Of a stretch of DNA of 38,737 nt, positions 1 through 7,988 are shown in pieces (position 1 is the stretch's first letter; each line of letters opens with the position of its first letter). The DNA is taken from the NCBI GenBank assembly GCA_937993755.1, contig CALKMA010000001.1:1-38737 (forward strand). The letters run 5' to 3'. The DNA is from HGM13233 sp900762805 (GTDB lineage Bacteria > Bacillota > Clostridia > Oscillospirales > Ruminococcaceae). The notes under the pieces were generated by a model, which was not told the origin of the DNA, searched no databases, and was given only the letters and a program-made list of their open reading frames with translations. A program made the translations under genes and the position numbers.

Positions 1-974
1 ACGCCCATGTTGACTGCCCAGACCATGCCGACTATGTCAAGAACATGATCACCGGCGCTGCGCAGATGGATGGCGCTATCCTGGTCGTCTCGGCTGCCGA
101 CGGCCCGATGCCCCAGACCCGTGAGCACATCCTGCTCGCCCGTCAGGTAGGCGTTCCCTATATCGTCGTATTCATGAATAAAGTGGATCAGGTGGACGAT
201 CCTGAGCTGCTCGAACTGGTCGAGATGGAGATCCGCGAGCTGCTGTCCGCCTATGACTTCCCCGGCGATGACATCCCCATCATCAAGGGCTCCGCTCTGC
301 AGGCTCTTGAGAGCACTTCCACCGACCCCAACGCGCCGGAATATGCCCCGATCCTCGCCCTCATGGACGCTGTTGACGATTATATCCCCGTTCCTGAGCG
401 CAAGGCTGATCTGCCGTTCCTGATGCCGGTTGAAGAGGTCATGACCATTTCCGGCCGCGGCACCGTCGCCACCGGCCGTGTCGAGCGCGGCACCGCCAAG
501 ATCGGCGACCCCGTCGAGATCGTCGGTCTGTCCGATGAGAAGCGTGCCACCGTCGTGACCGGTCTGGAAATGTTCCACAAGCAGCTTGACCAGGCTCAGG
601 CCGGCGACAACATCGGCGCCCTGCTGCGCGGTGTTGACCGCAAGGAGATCGAGCGCGGACAGGTTATCTGCAAGCCGGGCTCCATCCATCCGCACACCAA
701 GTTCCGCGGTCAGGTCTACGTTCTGAAAAAGGATGAGGGCGGCCGCCATACCCCGTTCTTCAACAACTATCGCCCGCAGTTCTATTTCCGCACCACCGAC
801 GTGACCGGCGTTGTCAATCTGCCGGAGGGCGTTGAAATGTGCATGCCCGGCGACAACATTGAAATGGATGTTGAGCTGATCACCCCGATCGCCATCGAGG
901 AAGGCCTCCGCTTCGCTATCCGCGAAGGCGGCCGCACCGTTGGTTCCGGCGTTGTCATCAAGATCAACGACTAA
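1..974 (+). CDS. tuf: Elongation factor Tu, 5'-truncated by window edge
   Basis: EF-Tu is the GTPase that delivers aminoacyl-tRNA to the ribosomal A site. The gene enters the window open, in the frame beginning at base 3, so about 80 N-terminal residues, including the P-loop, lie outside. Visible are a G3-like segment (AHVDCPDHADYVKN), the G4 motif NKVD, the G5-like GSAL, and complete domains 2 and 3 ending GVVIKIND. The ATG at base 45 is an internal methionine, not the start. The G3 motif is normally DCPGH. Here bases 21-23 read GAC, giving DCPDH, a surprising change at a near-invariant glycine just before the catalytic histidine. The gene is followed at once by a strong terminator, so it is the last gene of its operon. 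Confidence 0.97.
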   Translation, partial: AHVDCPDHADYVKNMITGAAQMDGAILVVSAADGPMPQTREHILLARQVGVPYIVVFMNKVDQVDDPELLELVEMEIRELLSAYDFPGDDIPIIKGSALQALESTSTDPNAPEYAPILALMDAVDDYIPVPERKADLPFLMPVEEVMTISGRGTVATGRVERGTAKIGDPVEIVGLSDEKRATVVTGLEMFHKQLDQAQAGDNIGALLRGVDRKEIERGQVICKPGSIHPHTKFRGQVYVLKKDEGGRHTPFFNNYRPQFYFRTTDVTGVVNLPEGVEMCMPGDNIEMDVELITPIAIEEGLRFAIREGGRTVGSGVVIKIND

Positions 975-988
975 CCTTTTCAAGAGCA

Positions 989-1024
989 CAGCCTCTGCTG
1001 CCATGCAGAGGCTGTTTTCTTTTG
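989..1024 (+). terminator. Rho-independent terminator of tuf
   Basis: Perfect 10-bp stem (989-998 with 1005-1014, arm CAGCCTCTGC), six-base loop, then TTTTCTTTT. It starts 15 bases after the tuf stop. Confidence 0.93.
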
Positions 1025-1193
1025 TGCCGGATTATATTGCCTCTTGCCGTGCCCGCGGCTGGTCGGCGCTGCGTGAGAACGGGTCGGCCGAGGGGAGAGG
1101 ACATGCGGGCAATGACGGCCGCGCAAATGGCAGAAACGGTATTCAGATGCGGCAAAGAGCTCTGCCGCTTTCAAGGAGAGTATCGACGCTTAC

Positions 1194-1223
1194 AAAAAAG
1201 CCCCTGCCCGATTCGGGCAGGGG
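1194..1223 (-). terminator. Rho-independent terminator of the membrane-protein gene
   Basis: Arms 1201-1210 and 1214-1223 (CCCCTGCCCG and its complement) are perfectly paired. On the minus strand the stem is followed by a run of six T (plus-strand A run 1194-1199). It faces the tuf terminator, separating the two convergent units. Confidence 0.9.
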
Positions 1224-1255
1224 GAAACAAGTGCTTTTGCGCGGCGGGGCTGCGG

Positions 1256-1801
1256 TCACTGGATGCCCAGCTTGCCGCGGAGACGGTAAAAATAGGTGGC
1301 CTGCAGCTTGGTGAGGGCAAAATCGTAAATAACGAAAACCACGTTGCCCAGCACAAGCAGTACGGCGATAAACAGGCTGGAATAGCTGCTGAATTCATCA
1401 AGTACGCTCTTGATGACAAGAAGATGTGTGACGACCAGATACATGCTGACAATGGAAGCGTTGAAAACGCCCCATTTGGCCAGAAAAGCAAGGCGCGGCC
1501 GGAGCTTGCGCTCGGCAAAGGTCTTGAAAATGGGGTAATAGCCGAAATAGCAGATGAACAGCAGCACGATCTCCTTATCGGGAGCCAGCAGCAGCGACAG
1601 AAGTGAGATGCTGGCATAGGACAAAAGGGCGGCGGCTGAGCCGAATTCTACGCGCATGAACAGCACGCACAGGCTGGCCAGCGCCGGCACCGAGTAGGTG
1701 GCAAAGGGGATGATAGAGCCCATCAGCATGATGGTGAGCGCGGCGGCTGACAGCACTCCGCCGATGGCAATCAGCTTTCCGGAATACCGTTTTTTCTTCA
1801 T
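1256..1801 (-). CDS. Small multi-pass membrane protein, unrecognised
   Basis: 181 residues, basic N-terminus (MKKKRYSGK), then about five to six hydrophobic segments (roughly residues 9-31, 33-50, 55-72, 76-93, 108-130 and 138-160), ending in a basic tail. This is the layout of an integral membrane protein with positively charged cytoplasmic ends. The size and compact helices are reminiscent of ECF-transporter substrate-binding (S) components, but I see no substrate-specific motif and give no function. The chosen ATG is the first in frame; the ribosome site upstream is weak. The gene is monocistronic: it has its own terminator and a long gap upstream with the repeat array. No clear promoter was found upstream. 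Confidence 0.75.
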   Translation of the reverse strand: MKKKRYSGKLIAIGGVLSAAALTIMLMGSIIPFATYSVPALASLCVLFMRVEFGSAAALLSYASISLLSLLLAPDKEIVLLFICYFGYYPIFKTFAERKLRPRLAFLAKWGVFNASIVSMYLVVTHLLVIKSVLDEFSSYSSLFIAVLLVLGNVVFVIYDFALTKLQATYFYRLRGKLGIQ

Positions 1802-2551
1802 AGTTCAGGATTGACCTCATGCGTGCCGTGCAGAGGCGGCTCGTTCAAGCTTCTGCGGCTTGGCTGCAATAGAATGTGGGTGGATATGGTGTAAGAATTC
1901 AAGAGGAAACCGGCATCTGATTTCTGCCAGGCGCAAGCAGCGCTTAACAGAAAGCTGCGCGCCGCATCTGGCAGGGCGGCGAGAGAGCCGGCTTCCTATC
2001 AGGTATGGACAGTTTTGCCAGAAAGGGTTGGACAGAAACGATGTACCGCTTTGGGCAGATACGAGGACGGATGTTTGTGATAATGCTCGCGTCGTCTTTC
2101 TGCCGGGTATGGACGGCTTTTGGCAGAAACGATGTGCCGCTTTGGGCAGATACGCGGACGGATACTTGCAGTAATGTCCGCGTCGTCTTTCTGCCGGGCG
2201 TGGACGGATTTCGGTAGAAACGGCGTACCGCTATAGGGGGATACGAGGACGGATGTTTGTGATAATGCTCGCGTCGTCTTTCTGCCGGGTATGGACGGCT
2301 TTTGGCAGAAACGATGTGCCGCTTTGGGCAGATACGCGGACGGATACTTGCAGTAATGTCCGCGTCGTCTTTCTGCTAAGCGTTGGCGGCATTTAACAGG
2401 GACGCAGGTGCGGCGCCTGGGGGAAACATTGACAGCTATGCGCAGGCCCGCATTTTGCTTATGACGGACAGATAAAGACATTTGCGCAGGCGGCCCGGCT
2501 GTAAATTCGGCTTCCTGCCATTAAGATATACTCCGATAAGAGCAGTGCCCG
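1802..2551. other. 750-bp gap containing the tandem repeat array
   Basis: No credible gene. Apart from the array at 2002-2378, the flanks (1802-2001, 2379-2551) show only loose resemblance to the repeat (for example TTTCTGCC near 1920) and no promoter that I can defend. Reading frames here do not survive from one repeat copy to the next. Confidence 0.6.
2002..2378. repeat. Tandem array of four ~91-bp units with internal inverted repeats
   Basis: Units begin at 2002 (104 bp, with a 13-bp insertion), 2106, 2197 and 2288 (91 bp each). Units alternate in sequence, so the array is really two copies of a 182-bp dimer: 2059-2194 is identical to 2241-2376 (136 bp). Units 2 and 4 are identical over 89 bp. 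Each junction carries an inverted repeat TTTCTGCC/GGCAGAAA (for example 2097-2104 with 2122-2129). The junction into unit 3 reads GGTAGAAA, which keeps pairing as a G-U in RNA. Units 2 and 4 also carry ACGCGGAC/GTCCGCGT (2152-2159 with 2176-2183). Since 91 is not a multiple of three, a coding repeat is unlikely. Confidence 0.92.
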
Positions 2552-3197
2552 TCAGCAGCAGCGGATGAGGTCGCCGCCCATGCATTCACAGCAGCAGTCG
2601 GCGCAGAGCAGGGTGCTGCACACGTCACAGCCGCTGCATTCACTGCCGCGGCTGTAGCTGCGGTTGTTGTAGGGGCTCCCGTTCATATTGCTGGTTGTGC
2701 GGCGGGTGCTGGCGTTTTGGAAAGCGCGCTGGTATTCGGCGTTGTTCGGCTCCATACCGGCGGCGTTCTGGTAATACTTTCTCGATTCGGTCAGCCAGCC
2801 CTTGGCCTCGCAGCAGCGGCCCATCAGATAGTTCCATTCGGCGGTGCGCATATCGGCGGGCGTTGAACAGGATATTTTCGGCCGCTGTGTAGTTTCCGGC
2901 GTTGAGATAGCTTCGGGCGTCGGAAAAGACGGAGGCGGTGCGCTGGTAGCCTTGCTGGCCGTAGCCGCTTTGCCGGTTTTGGCCGGCGTTGGTGCGGGCA
3001 GCGTTGACACGGCGCTCGGCCATGATCTGATCATAGGCTTCATCGATATCGCGCAGCTTGTCGGCCGCCAAGTCAGAGAGGGGGTTGTCCACATAGTTGT
3101 CGGCACTGTATTTCTGCGCCAGCGCCTTGTAAGCCGCTTTGATCTGGTCGTCGGTCGCCGAGCGGTCAACACCGAGGACGTTATAAGGATTGGTCAT
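2552..3197 (-). pseudogene. J-domain-like protein with degenerate HPD motif and frameshift
   Basis: The N-terminal frame (from ATG 3197, MTNPYNVLGV) is a J domain followed by a short TPR-like segment (SYLNAGNYTAAENIL). The frame is lost near 2855-2860. The adjacent frame continues with the expected second TPR-like helix pair (RTAEWNYLMGRC, KYYQNAAGMEPNNAEY) and a Cys-rich tail ending at 2552. Removing one C from a CGCC run restores one ~213-residue protein of a type common in Clostridia. The HPD tripeptide needed to stimulate Hsp70 is SAD here (residues 31-33, KYSADNY instead of KYHPDNY). The start overlaps the DUF5685 gene by 17 bases, so the two are coupled. It is either a decaying gene or a single-base sequence error on top of a divergent J domain. 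Confidence 0.8.
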
Positions 3198-4062
3198 GCT
3201 TTTTTCCTTTCTTTTGGCCGAGCCGCGCGATGGTGCGGTTCAGGCCGAGGTAGACGATATTGTCGAGGATATCATGGTAGCTGTTGAGGTCCAGCAGAAC
3301 ATAAGCGCCGGCGATCTCACTTGCCGTGGCGCGCAGCTCCTGCCGGGCGAAGGTGAACGCTGCCTCACGCTGCTGCTCAGGCTCGCCATTGGGGAATTCA
3401 AGAGCCAGCGGATTGTAGCGGCCGCGCCGGAGGTCGTCGTCGAAATCGTCAGCGGCATCGGCCAGATAGATGAACCGGCCGAGAAGATATCCCAGCCGCT
3501 GTAAAATACGGCGTTCGCCTTCGTTTTGCGAGAGGCCCTGCAGAATGCCGCCAAGTGTGACGGCGGTGCTGTCGGCCGCCGCATCGACCGAGCGATAGGG
3601 GGCTGCTTCAACGGCGAGCTGGTCGGCCATGCAGCGCTCGATGGAGGCGACCATGTCAGGGTAGCGTTCGCGCGCCCTTTGGCAGCCTCGCCTTGCAATG
3701 GGGAGCGCCAGCCGCGCCAGCAGACGCTTGAAAAGGCGCTCATCGGCCAGATCGTCGGTCAGCTTGTAGAAGGCAGTGGCGATCAGGGCGGCGGCACAGT
3801 ACCGGTCGATCTCGCACCGCTGCTGCACCTGGCAGCGCTTGAGGCAGTTGGTATTGCAGCGCTGCCGCGCGACCTGTGGCTCGATGCCGGCGGACGAACG
3901 GCCGAGCATTGACACGAACACAAAATCGTAATTGAGAAACAGCTTGGAAAAATAGCCGAAGTGTTGCTGTAATTCGTAGCACAGGCCGCAATAGGCTGCT
4001 TTGTAGAGGTCGTATTCACAGATACGCATCTGCGGTTTGACGGGGGTGAGATATCCGAACAT
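3181..4062 (-). CDS. DUF5685 family protein
   Basis: 293 residues starting MFGYLTPVKPQMRICEYDLYK, the characteristic beginning of DUF5685 proteins. The reading frame is open further upstream to 4200 but those residues look like non-coding sequence, so I place the start at 4062. Cysteines cluster in YCGLCYEL and in the stretch CNTNCLKRCQVQQRCEIDRYC, suggesting metal or disulfide binding. The C-terminal half is helical with an acidic DDFDDDL patch, loosely recalling all-alpha prenyl-synthase-like folds. Function is unknown. It is followed with overlap by the J-domain gene, a neighbourhood seen in other Clostridia. A good promoter at 4284-4312 would give a leader of over 200 nt. Confidence 0.83.
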   Translation of the reverse strand: MFGYLTPVKPQMRICEYDLYKAAYCGLCYELQQHFGYFSKLFLNYDFVFVSMLGRSSAGIEPQVARQRCNTNCLKRCQVQQRCEIDRYCAAALIATAFYKLTDDLADERLFKRLLARLALPIARRGCQRARERYPDMVASIERCMADQLAVEAAPYRSVDAAADSTAVTLGGILQGLSQNEGERRILQRLGYLLGRFIYLADAADDFDDDLRRGRYNPLALEFPNGEPEQQREAAFTFARQELRATASEIAGAYVLLDLNSYHDILDNIVYLGLNRTIARLGQKKGKKHDQSL

Positions 4063-4283
4063 ATCGTATGGTACCGTTGTTTTCGGGTGCGGCCGCCCCG
4101 CACCGGTGTTTTTCAGAGAAGGCCGGACCGGCTCTATTCTTTGCGGCAGCGGCCTGACGCATCGCACTGCCCGTGAGTGGCCGGAGAAGGCCGCTTGCAT
4201 ACTGCTGCTCTCAGAGGCGGACTGGCAACCGGCGCGGTGCTTCCGGCTGCGTTTTTTCAGGGAGCGTTTTCATAATCATTTGT

Positions 4284-4312
4284 ATTATAATTGATTTCTG
4301 CCGGTTTTACAA
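4284..4312 (-). promoter_or_regulatory. Sigma-A type promoter for DUF5685/J-domain unit
   Basis: On the minus strand: TTGTAA (4307-4312), 17-bp spacer, perfect TATAAT (4284-4289). It sits directly behind the stop codon of the upstream deacetylase gene, leaving a ~215-nt leader before the ATG at 4062. Confidence 0.75.
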
Positions 4313-5059
4313 CTATTTCAGCCGATGAACGACAGGATTTTTCAAATTGTTCACGGTATCGAAACGATATCCCTGATTTTGCAGCAGCTCGATGATCTGC
4401 GGCAGCGCCTCCACCGAGCGCGAGGTCGGGATATCGTGCAGCAGAATGACAGCCGGATCGCCGCCGATCTGCTCAAGCCCGCGCTCCAGATTGCGGATAA
4501 TGAGCTGGGCCGACCGCGCTCCGACAGCGTCCCTGGTATCGACGTTCCAGTCATGATAGCGCAGCCCCCGCTGTTCGGCCTGCTCCAGAATGTCGCGGAG
4601 GATGCCGCGGCTCACAAGTGTATTGGAGCTGCCGCCGGGGAAACGGAAATCCTTTGTGAGATAAGCATAGTTGACGAACAGATAGCGGCGCATCCGGTTC
4701 TGATCGGCAAAAAAGCTGTCGGCAGAGGCATAGATCTCATTGAAATCGTGCGTGTAGGTGTGGATGCCGACATGGTGCCCCTCGGCCAGCTCGCGGCCGA
4801 CGAGCGGCAGATACTTTTCCTGCTGCCCCGTCACAAAGAAGGTGGCGCGGACACCGTACTGCTTGAGGATATCGAGGATAGCCTCAGTCGTTGCGCTGGG
4901 GCCGTCGTCAAAGGTGAGATAGGCGACCCTTTCGGCTTGGCTTGCCGGCAGCAGGGCCGGCTGCGGCTGCCGCTGTCCGACGGCAAGAACACCAAAAACC
5001 AGCAGCGAGCATAAAAGACAGATCATGACCAGCCGGGTGGCGCGGTATCTTCGGTTCAT
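4313..5059 (-). CDS. Polysaccharide deacetylase (NodB domain), membrane-anchored
   Basis: Family members remove N- or O-acetyl groups from cell-wall glycans outside the membrane. 248 residues: a hydrophobic signal anchor (about 9-28), then a NodB fold with TFDDGP (49-54, catalytic base and metal Asp), HTYTHD (100-105, metal histidines), RFPGGSSN (139-146), a DWNVDTRD segment and LLHD (206-209). All key residues are present, so it should be active on peptidoglycan or another wall polysaccharide, in the manner of PdaA-like enzymes. The start is ATG 5059: GGGAGGA lies seven bases upstream. The ATG five codons earlier would overlap that site. Divergent from rmuC. A TATACT at 5091-5096 (minus) may be its -10, without a good -35. 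Confidence 0.92.
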   Translation of the reverse strand: MNRRYRATRLVMICLLCSLLVFGVLAVGQRQPQPALLPASQAERVAYLTFDDGPSATTEAILDILKQYGVRATFFVTGQQEKYLPLVGRELAEGHHVGIHTYTHDFNEIYASADSFFADQNRMRRYLFVNYAYLTKDFRFPGGSSNTLVSRGILRDILEQAEQRGLRYHDWNVDTRDAVGARSAQLIIRNLERGLEQIGGDPAVILLHDIPTSRSVEALPQIIELLQNQGYRFDTVNNLKNPVVHRLK

Positions 5060-5100
5060 GGCTTTTCCTCCCATAATGAAAGATAGTTACAGTATATGAC

Positions 5101-5129
5101 TTGATATTTTTCGAAATTTATGAAATAAT
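5101..5129 (+). promoter_or_regulatory. Sigma-A type promoter of rmuC
   Basis: TTGATA (5101-5106), 17-bp spacer, AATAAT (5124-5129), about 30 bases before the rmuC ATG. Confidence 0.7.
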
Positions 5130-5158
5130 GGGGCTATTCCAGAAAACAGAGGTATCTC

Positions 5159-6475
5159 ATGCAAACGGAGTTGATATTACTGATCGTCTGCACCGCCCTG
5201 CTTGCCGCTGCTGTGGTGATGGGCGCCGTGCTGCTGGCCCAGCTGGGGCGCCTGCGCCGTCTGACGGGAGAGGGCGTGCAGATCTATAAGGACACCCTGG
5301 AGGAGGGGCTTGCCAAAACGCGCCGCGAGCTGACAGAAGAGGTGCAGAGCGATGTCAAGCTGCTCGGCGATATGATCGCTTCCTCGCAGCGCGCCAGCTT
5401 TGAACGGCAGGATAAGCGCATCGGCGACCTCAACGAATCGCTGACCAAGTCGTTTGCCATGCTTGACGAGCGCTTCAAGGGCTTCAATCTGCAAAATGAG
5501 CAGAAGCTTGACAATATCCGCAGCACCATTGCCAAAAATCTGGCCTCCATTCAGGAGGACAACGGGAAGCGCCTCGATGAGATGCGCAAAACAGTTGATG
5601 AAAAGCTGCAGAAGACACTGGAGGATCGCATCGGTCAGTCCTTCAAGCTGGTCAGCGAGCGGCTGGAGCAGGTCTACCGCGGTCTCGGTGAGATGCAGAC
5701 GCTGGCGACCGGCGTCGGCGACCTGAAAAAGGTGCTGACCAACGTCAAGACGCGCGGCATCCTCGGCGAGATACAGCTGGGCGCCATTCTGGAGCAGATG
5801 CTGTCGCCCGAACAGTACGATAAAAATGTTGAGACGAGGCAGGGCAGCGGGCTGCGTGTCGAATATGCCATCAAGATGCCGTATGACGACGGGACGTTCG
5901 TTTATCTGCCCATTGACGCCAAGTTCCCGACAGACGCCTACAGTAAGCTGTCAGAAGCCTATGAGGCGGGCGAGCCCGCACTGATCGACGCAGCCTCTTC
6001 TGAGCTGGTTGCCCGCATCAAGCGGTTTGCAAAGGATATCAAGGAAAAGTACATCGATCCGCCGCATACCACCGACTTTGCCATCATGTTCCTGCCGACC
6101 GAGGGCCTCTATGCCGAGGTCGTGCGGCAGGGGCTGGTCGAGGTGCTGCAGCGCGATTATCAGGTATCGATCGCCGGACCCACGACGATGGCAGCCCTGC
6201 TCAATTCTCTGCAGATGGGCTTCCGCACGCTGGCCATTCAAAAGCGGTCGAGCGAGGTCTGGAAGGTGCTGGCGGCCGTGCGCACCGAGTTTGATAAATT
6301 CGGCTCGACGCTGGCGCAGGCACAGCAGCGGATTACGCAGGCCAACGATGAGCTGGACAAGCTGGTGGGAGTGCGCACGCGGCAGATCCAGCGCAAGCTC
6401 AAGGATGTCACGGTCCTGCCGGGTGATCAGACGGCGGCGCTGCTGGGCGACCCGACCGATGAGGATCTGGGCTGA
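5159..6475 (+). CDS. rmuC: RmuC-family DNA recombination protein
   Basis: 438 residues. An N-terminal membrane helix (about 3-28) is followed by a long coiled coil (about 40-180) and the RmuC nuclease-like domain: RGILGEIQLGAILEQML, a DAKFPTDAY segment with the PD-(D/E)XK-type acidic and lysine residues, and a C-terminal coiled region (TQANDELDKL). Escherichia coli RmuC limits inversion at short inverted repeats; the biochemical activity is presumed endonuclease-like. Start at ATG 5159 after AGAGG. It appears monocistronic, with its own promoter upstream and a 364-bp gap downstream containing hairpins. Confidence 0.93.
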   Translation: MQTELILLIVCTALLAAAVVMGAVLLAQLGRLRRLTGEGVQIYKDTLEEGLAKTRRELTEEVQSDVKLLGDMIASSQRASFERQDKRIGDLNESLTKSFAMLDERFKGFNLQNEQKLDNIRSTIAKNLASIQEDNGKRLDEMRKTVDEKLQKTLEDRIGQSFKLVSERLEQVYRGLGEMQTLATGVGDLKKVLTNVKTRGILGEIQLGAILEQMLSPEQYDKNVETRQGSGLRVEYAIKMPYDDGTFVYLPIDAKFPTDAYSKLSEAYEAGEPALIDAASSELVARIKRFAKDIKEKYIDPPHTTDFAIMFLPTEGLYAEVVRQGLVEVLQRDYQVSIAGPTTMAALLNSLQMGFRTLAIQKRSSEVWKVLAAVRTEFDKFGSTLAQAQQRITQANDELDKLVGVRTRQIQRKLKDVTVLPGDQTAALLGDPTDEDLG

Positions 6476-6724
6476 GCAGCTGCTTTGGCACATTTATCGG
6501 ACTGACCGCTGCGGCGGGAGCTCATTCCCTTTCTATCCGGCGCCGCCTTGTACGCGGCGGGGGCCTGGTGTATTCCCGTGCAGCGGGTAACCCGCCGGCG
6601 CTTTTCTTGAGCCGGCGGCTCCGGTGTCGCTTTCGCTGAACAGGCGGTCATGCGGCGCTTTTGCCGCCTGTCTGGTCCTGTGCTGCGCCGGGCTGCCGGA
6701 AGAAGCAGCAATTTCAGCCATTCG

Positions 6725-6757
6725 GGCGGACCGCAGCCGACTGCGGCCCGCCTTTCT
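6725..6757 (+). terminator. Possible terminator downstream of rmuC
   Basis: Arms 6725-6736 and 6741-6752 pair over 12 positions with one A/C mismatch around a CCGA loop, then TTTCT. The T tract is short, and it lies 250 bases after rmuC. Confidence 0.45.
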
Positions 6758-6779
6758 GATAAAAACCGACGCAAAAAGG

Positions 6780-6808
6780 TTGTGCAGCCGGCAAAAATGA
6801 AGTATAAT
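6780..6808 (+). promoter_or_regulatory. Sigma-A type promoter of the ispDF-cdaA-recJ-relA operon
   Basis: TTGTGC (6780-6785), 17-bp spacer, perfect TATAAT (6803-6808), start expected near 6815. It is the only clear promoter before the tightly packed genes from 6840 to 17648. Confidence 0.8.
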
Positions 6809-6839
6809 AACAAATGTGTAACCTTGTGGAGGAACGCCG

Positions 6840-7988
6840 ATGAAGATCACAGCCATTATTGCGGCGGGCGGACGCTCGGTGCGCTTTGGAAGCGATAAGC
6901 TGATGTTGGAGCTGGGCGGCCAGACGGTGCTTGAACGCTCGATCCGGGCTTTTGAGCAGGCTCCGTCGGTCACCGATATCATCGTTGTTACGGCTGAAAG
7001 CAGGGTATCGTATGTGCGCAGCCTTGGCTTTTCCAAGCTGCGGGCCGTCGTGCCCGGCGGCGAAACACGCGCCGAATCGGTGCGTCGGGGGCTGGCCGCA
7101 GCAGCCGGCTCCGATTATATCATGATCCATGACGGCGCCCGGCCGCTGCTGTCGCAGACTGTTATCAGCGATGTTGTCGAGGCGGCCCTGCGCGTGGGCG
7201 CCGCCGCCCCCTTTGTCGCGCTCAAGGACAGCGTTAAGCTGATCCGGGGCGGGCAGGTGGCTGCGACCATCGACCGCGACAGCGCCTTGGCGGTGCAGAC
7301 GCCGCAGATGTTTGCGGCGGCCCCTTTTACAGCCGCCTTTGAAAGGGCCGACGGCACCGAAAAGGACGATTGCGAGGTCGCTGAAAAGGCCGGCATTGCC
7401 ATTGCCGTTGTACCCGGCGATTACAATAATATGAAAATTACCACAAAAGAGGATGCTGCGGCGGCTTGCAGCCTTCTTGGAGCAAGCGCTATGAGGATTG
7501 GTCACGGATATGACGTACACCGGCTGGCACACGGCGAGGAGCTGGTGCTGTGCGGCGTCAGGATACCCTACGAGCTGGGGCTGGTCGGCCACTCGGACGC
7601 CGATGTCGCCGCCCATGCCGCTGCCGATGCTATACTCGGCGCTGCGGCGCTGCGTGATATCGGGTATCATTTTCCCGATACCGACAGTGCCTACAAGGGC
7701 GCCGACAGTCTCAAGCTGTTGGCACGCTGTGTCGAGCTTGCGGGGGAAAAGGGGCTGCGCGTCGGCAATTTGGACGTGACCATTATTGCGCAGGCACCCA
7801 AGCTGTCGCCCTATATCGAGGCTATGCGCCGCAGCCTTGCCGCCGCTGTCGGCGTGGATGCTGACTGTGTTTCTGTTAAGGCTACGACGGAGGAGCATCT
7901 CGGCTTTACCGGCCGGCAGGAGGGCATCGCGGCCCACGCGGTTGTTCTGCTCGTATACGATCAAGCTCTGAAAGGATCTGAAATATGA
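6840..7988 (+). CDS. ispDF: Bifunctional IspD/IspF enzyme of the MEP isoprenoid pathway
   Basis: 382 residues, a natural fusion. Residues 1-~215 are IspD (2-C-methyl-D-erythritol 4-phosphate cytidylyltransferase): IIAAGGRSVRFGSDK nucleotide loop, HDGARP (97-102), VQTPQ. Residues ~218-382 are IspF (MECDP synthase): GHGYDVHR (221-228) with the zinc Asp/His, HSDADV (251-256), FPDTD, and KATTEEHLGFTGRQEG. The intermediate enzyme IspE is not in the window. GTGGAGGA precedes the ATG. The IspD lysine loop reads SDKLML rather than the common PKQ. The last four bases overlap the cdaA start, so translation is coupled. Confidence 0.96.
   Translation: MKITAIIAAGGRSVRFGSDKLMLELGGQTVLERSIRAFEQAPSVTDIIVVTAESRVSYVRSLGFSKLRAVVPGGETRAESVRRGLAAAAGSDYIMIHDGARPLLSQTVISDVVEAALRVGAAAPFVALKDSVKLIRGGQVAATIDRDSALAVQTPQMFAAAPFTAAFERADGTEKDDCEVAEKAGIAIAVVPGDYNNMKITTKEDAAAACSLLGASAMRIGHGYDVHRLAHGEELVLCGVRIPYELGLVGHSDADVAAHAAADAILGAAALRDIGYHFPDTDSAYKGADSLKLLARCVELAGEKGLRVGNLDVTIIAQAPKLSPYIEAMRRSLAAAVGVDADCVSVKATTEEHLGFTGRQEGIAAHAVVLLVYDQALKGSEI

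Larger units (their letters stand above)
6476..6839 (+). other. Intergenic region rich in GC hairpins
   Basis: No gene. Several short GC-rich inverted repeats occur (for example CGCCGC...GCGGCG near 6541-6560 and CAGGCGG...CCGCCTG near 6640-6670), then a possible terminator and the ispDF promoter. None matches a family I can name. Confidence 0.5.

Noticed and set aside
2002..2378. Array considered as CRISPR
   Set aside because: Units are contiguous 91-bp copies without short repeats separated by unique spacers, and no cas genes are present.
1999..2481. 160-codon minus-strand frame across the repeat array
   Set aside because: The 91-bp period shifts the frame in each unit, so the protein would not be repetitive; no ribosome site and no known domain.
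4063..4200. 46-residue upstream extension of the DUF5685 protein
   Set aside because: Family proteins begin at MFGY; the extension is Arg/Pro-rich and looks untranslated.
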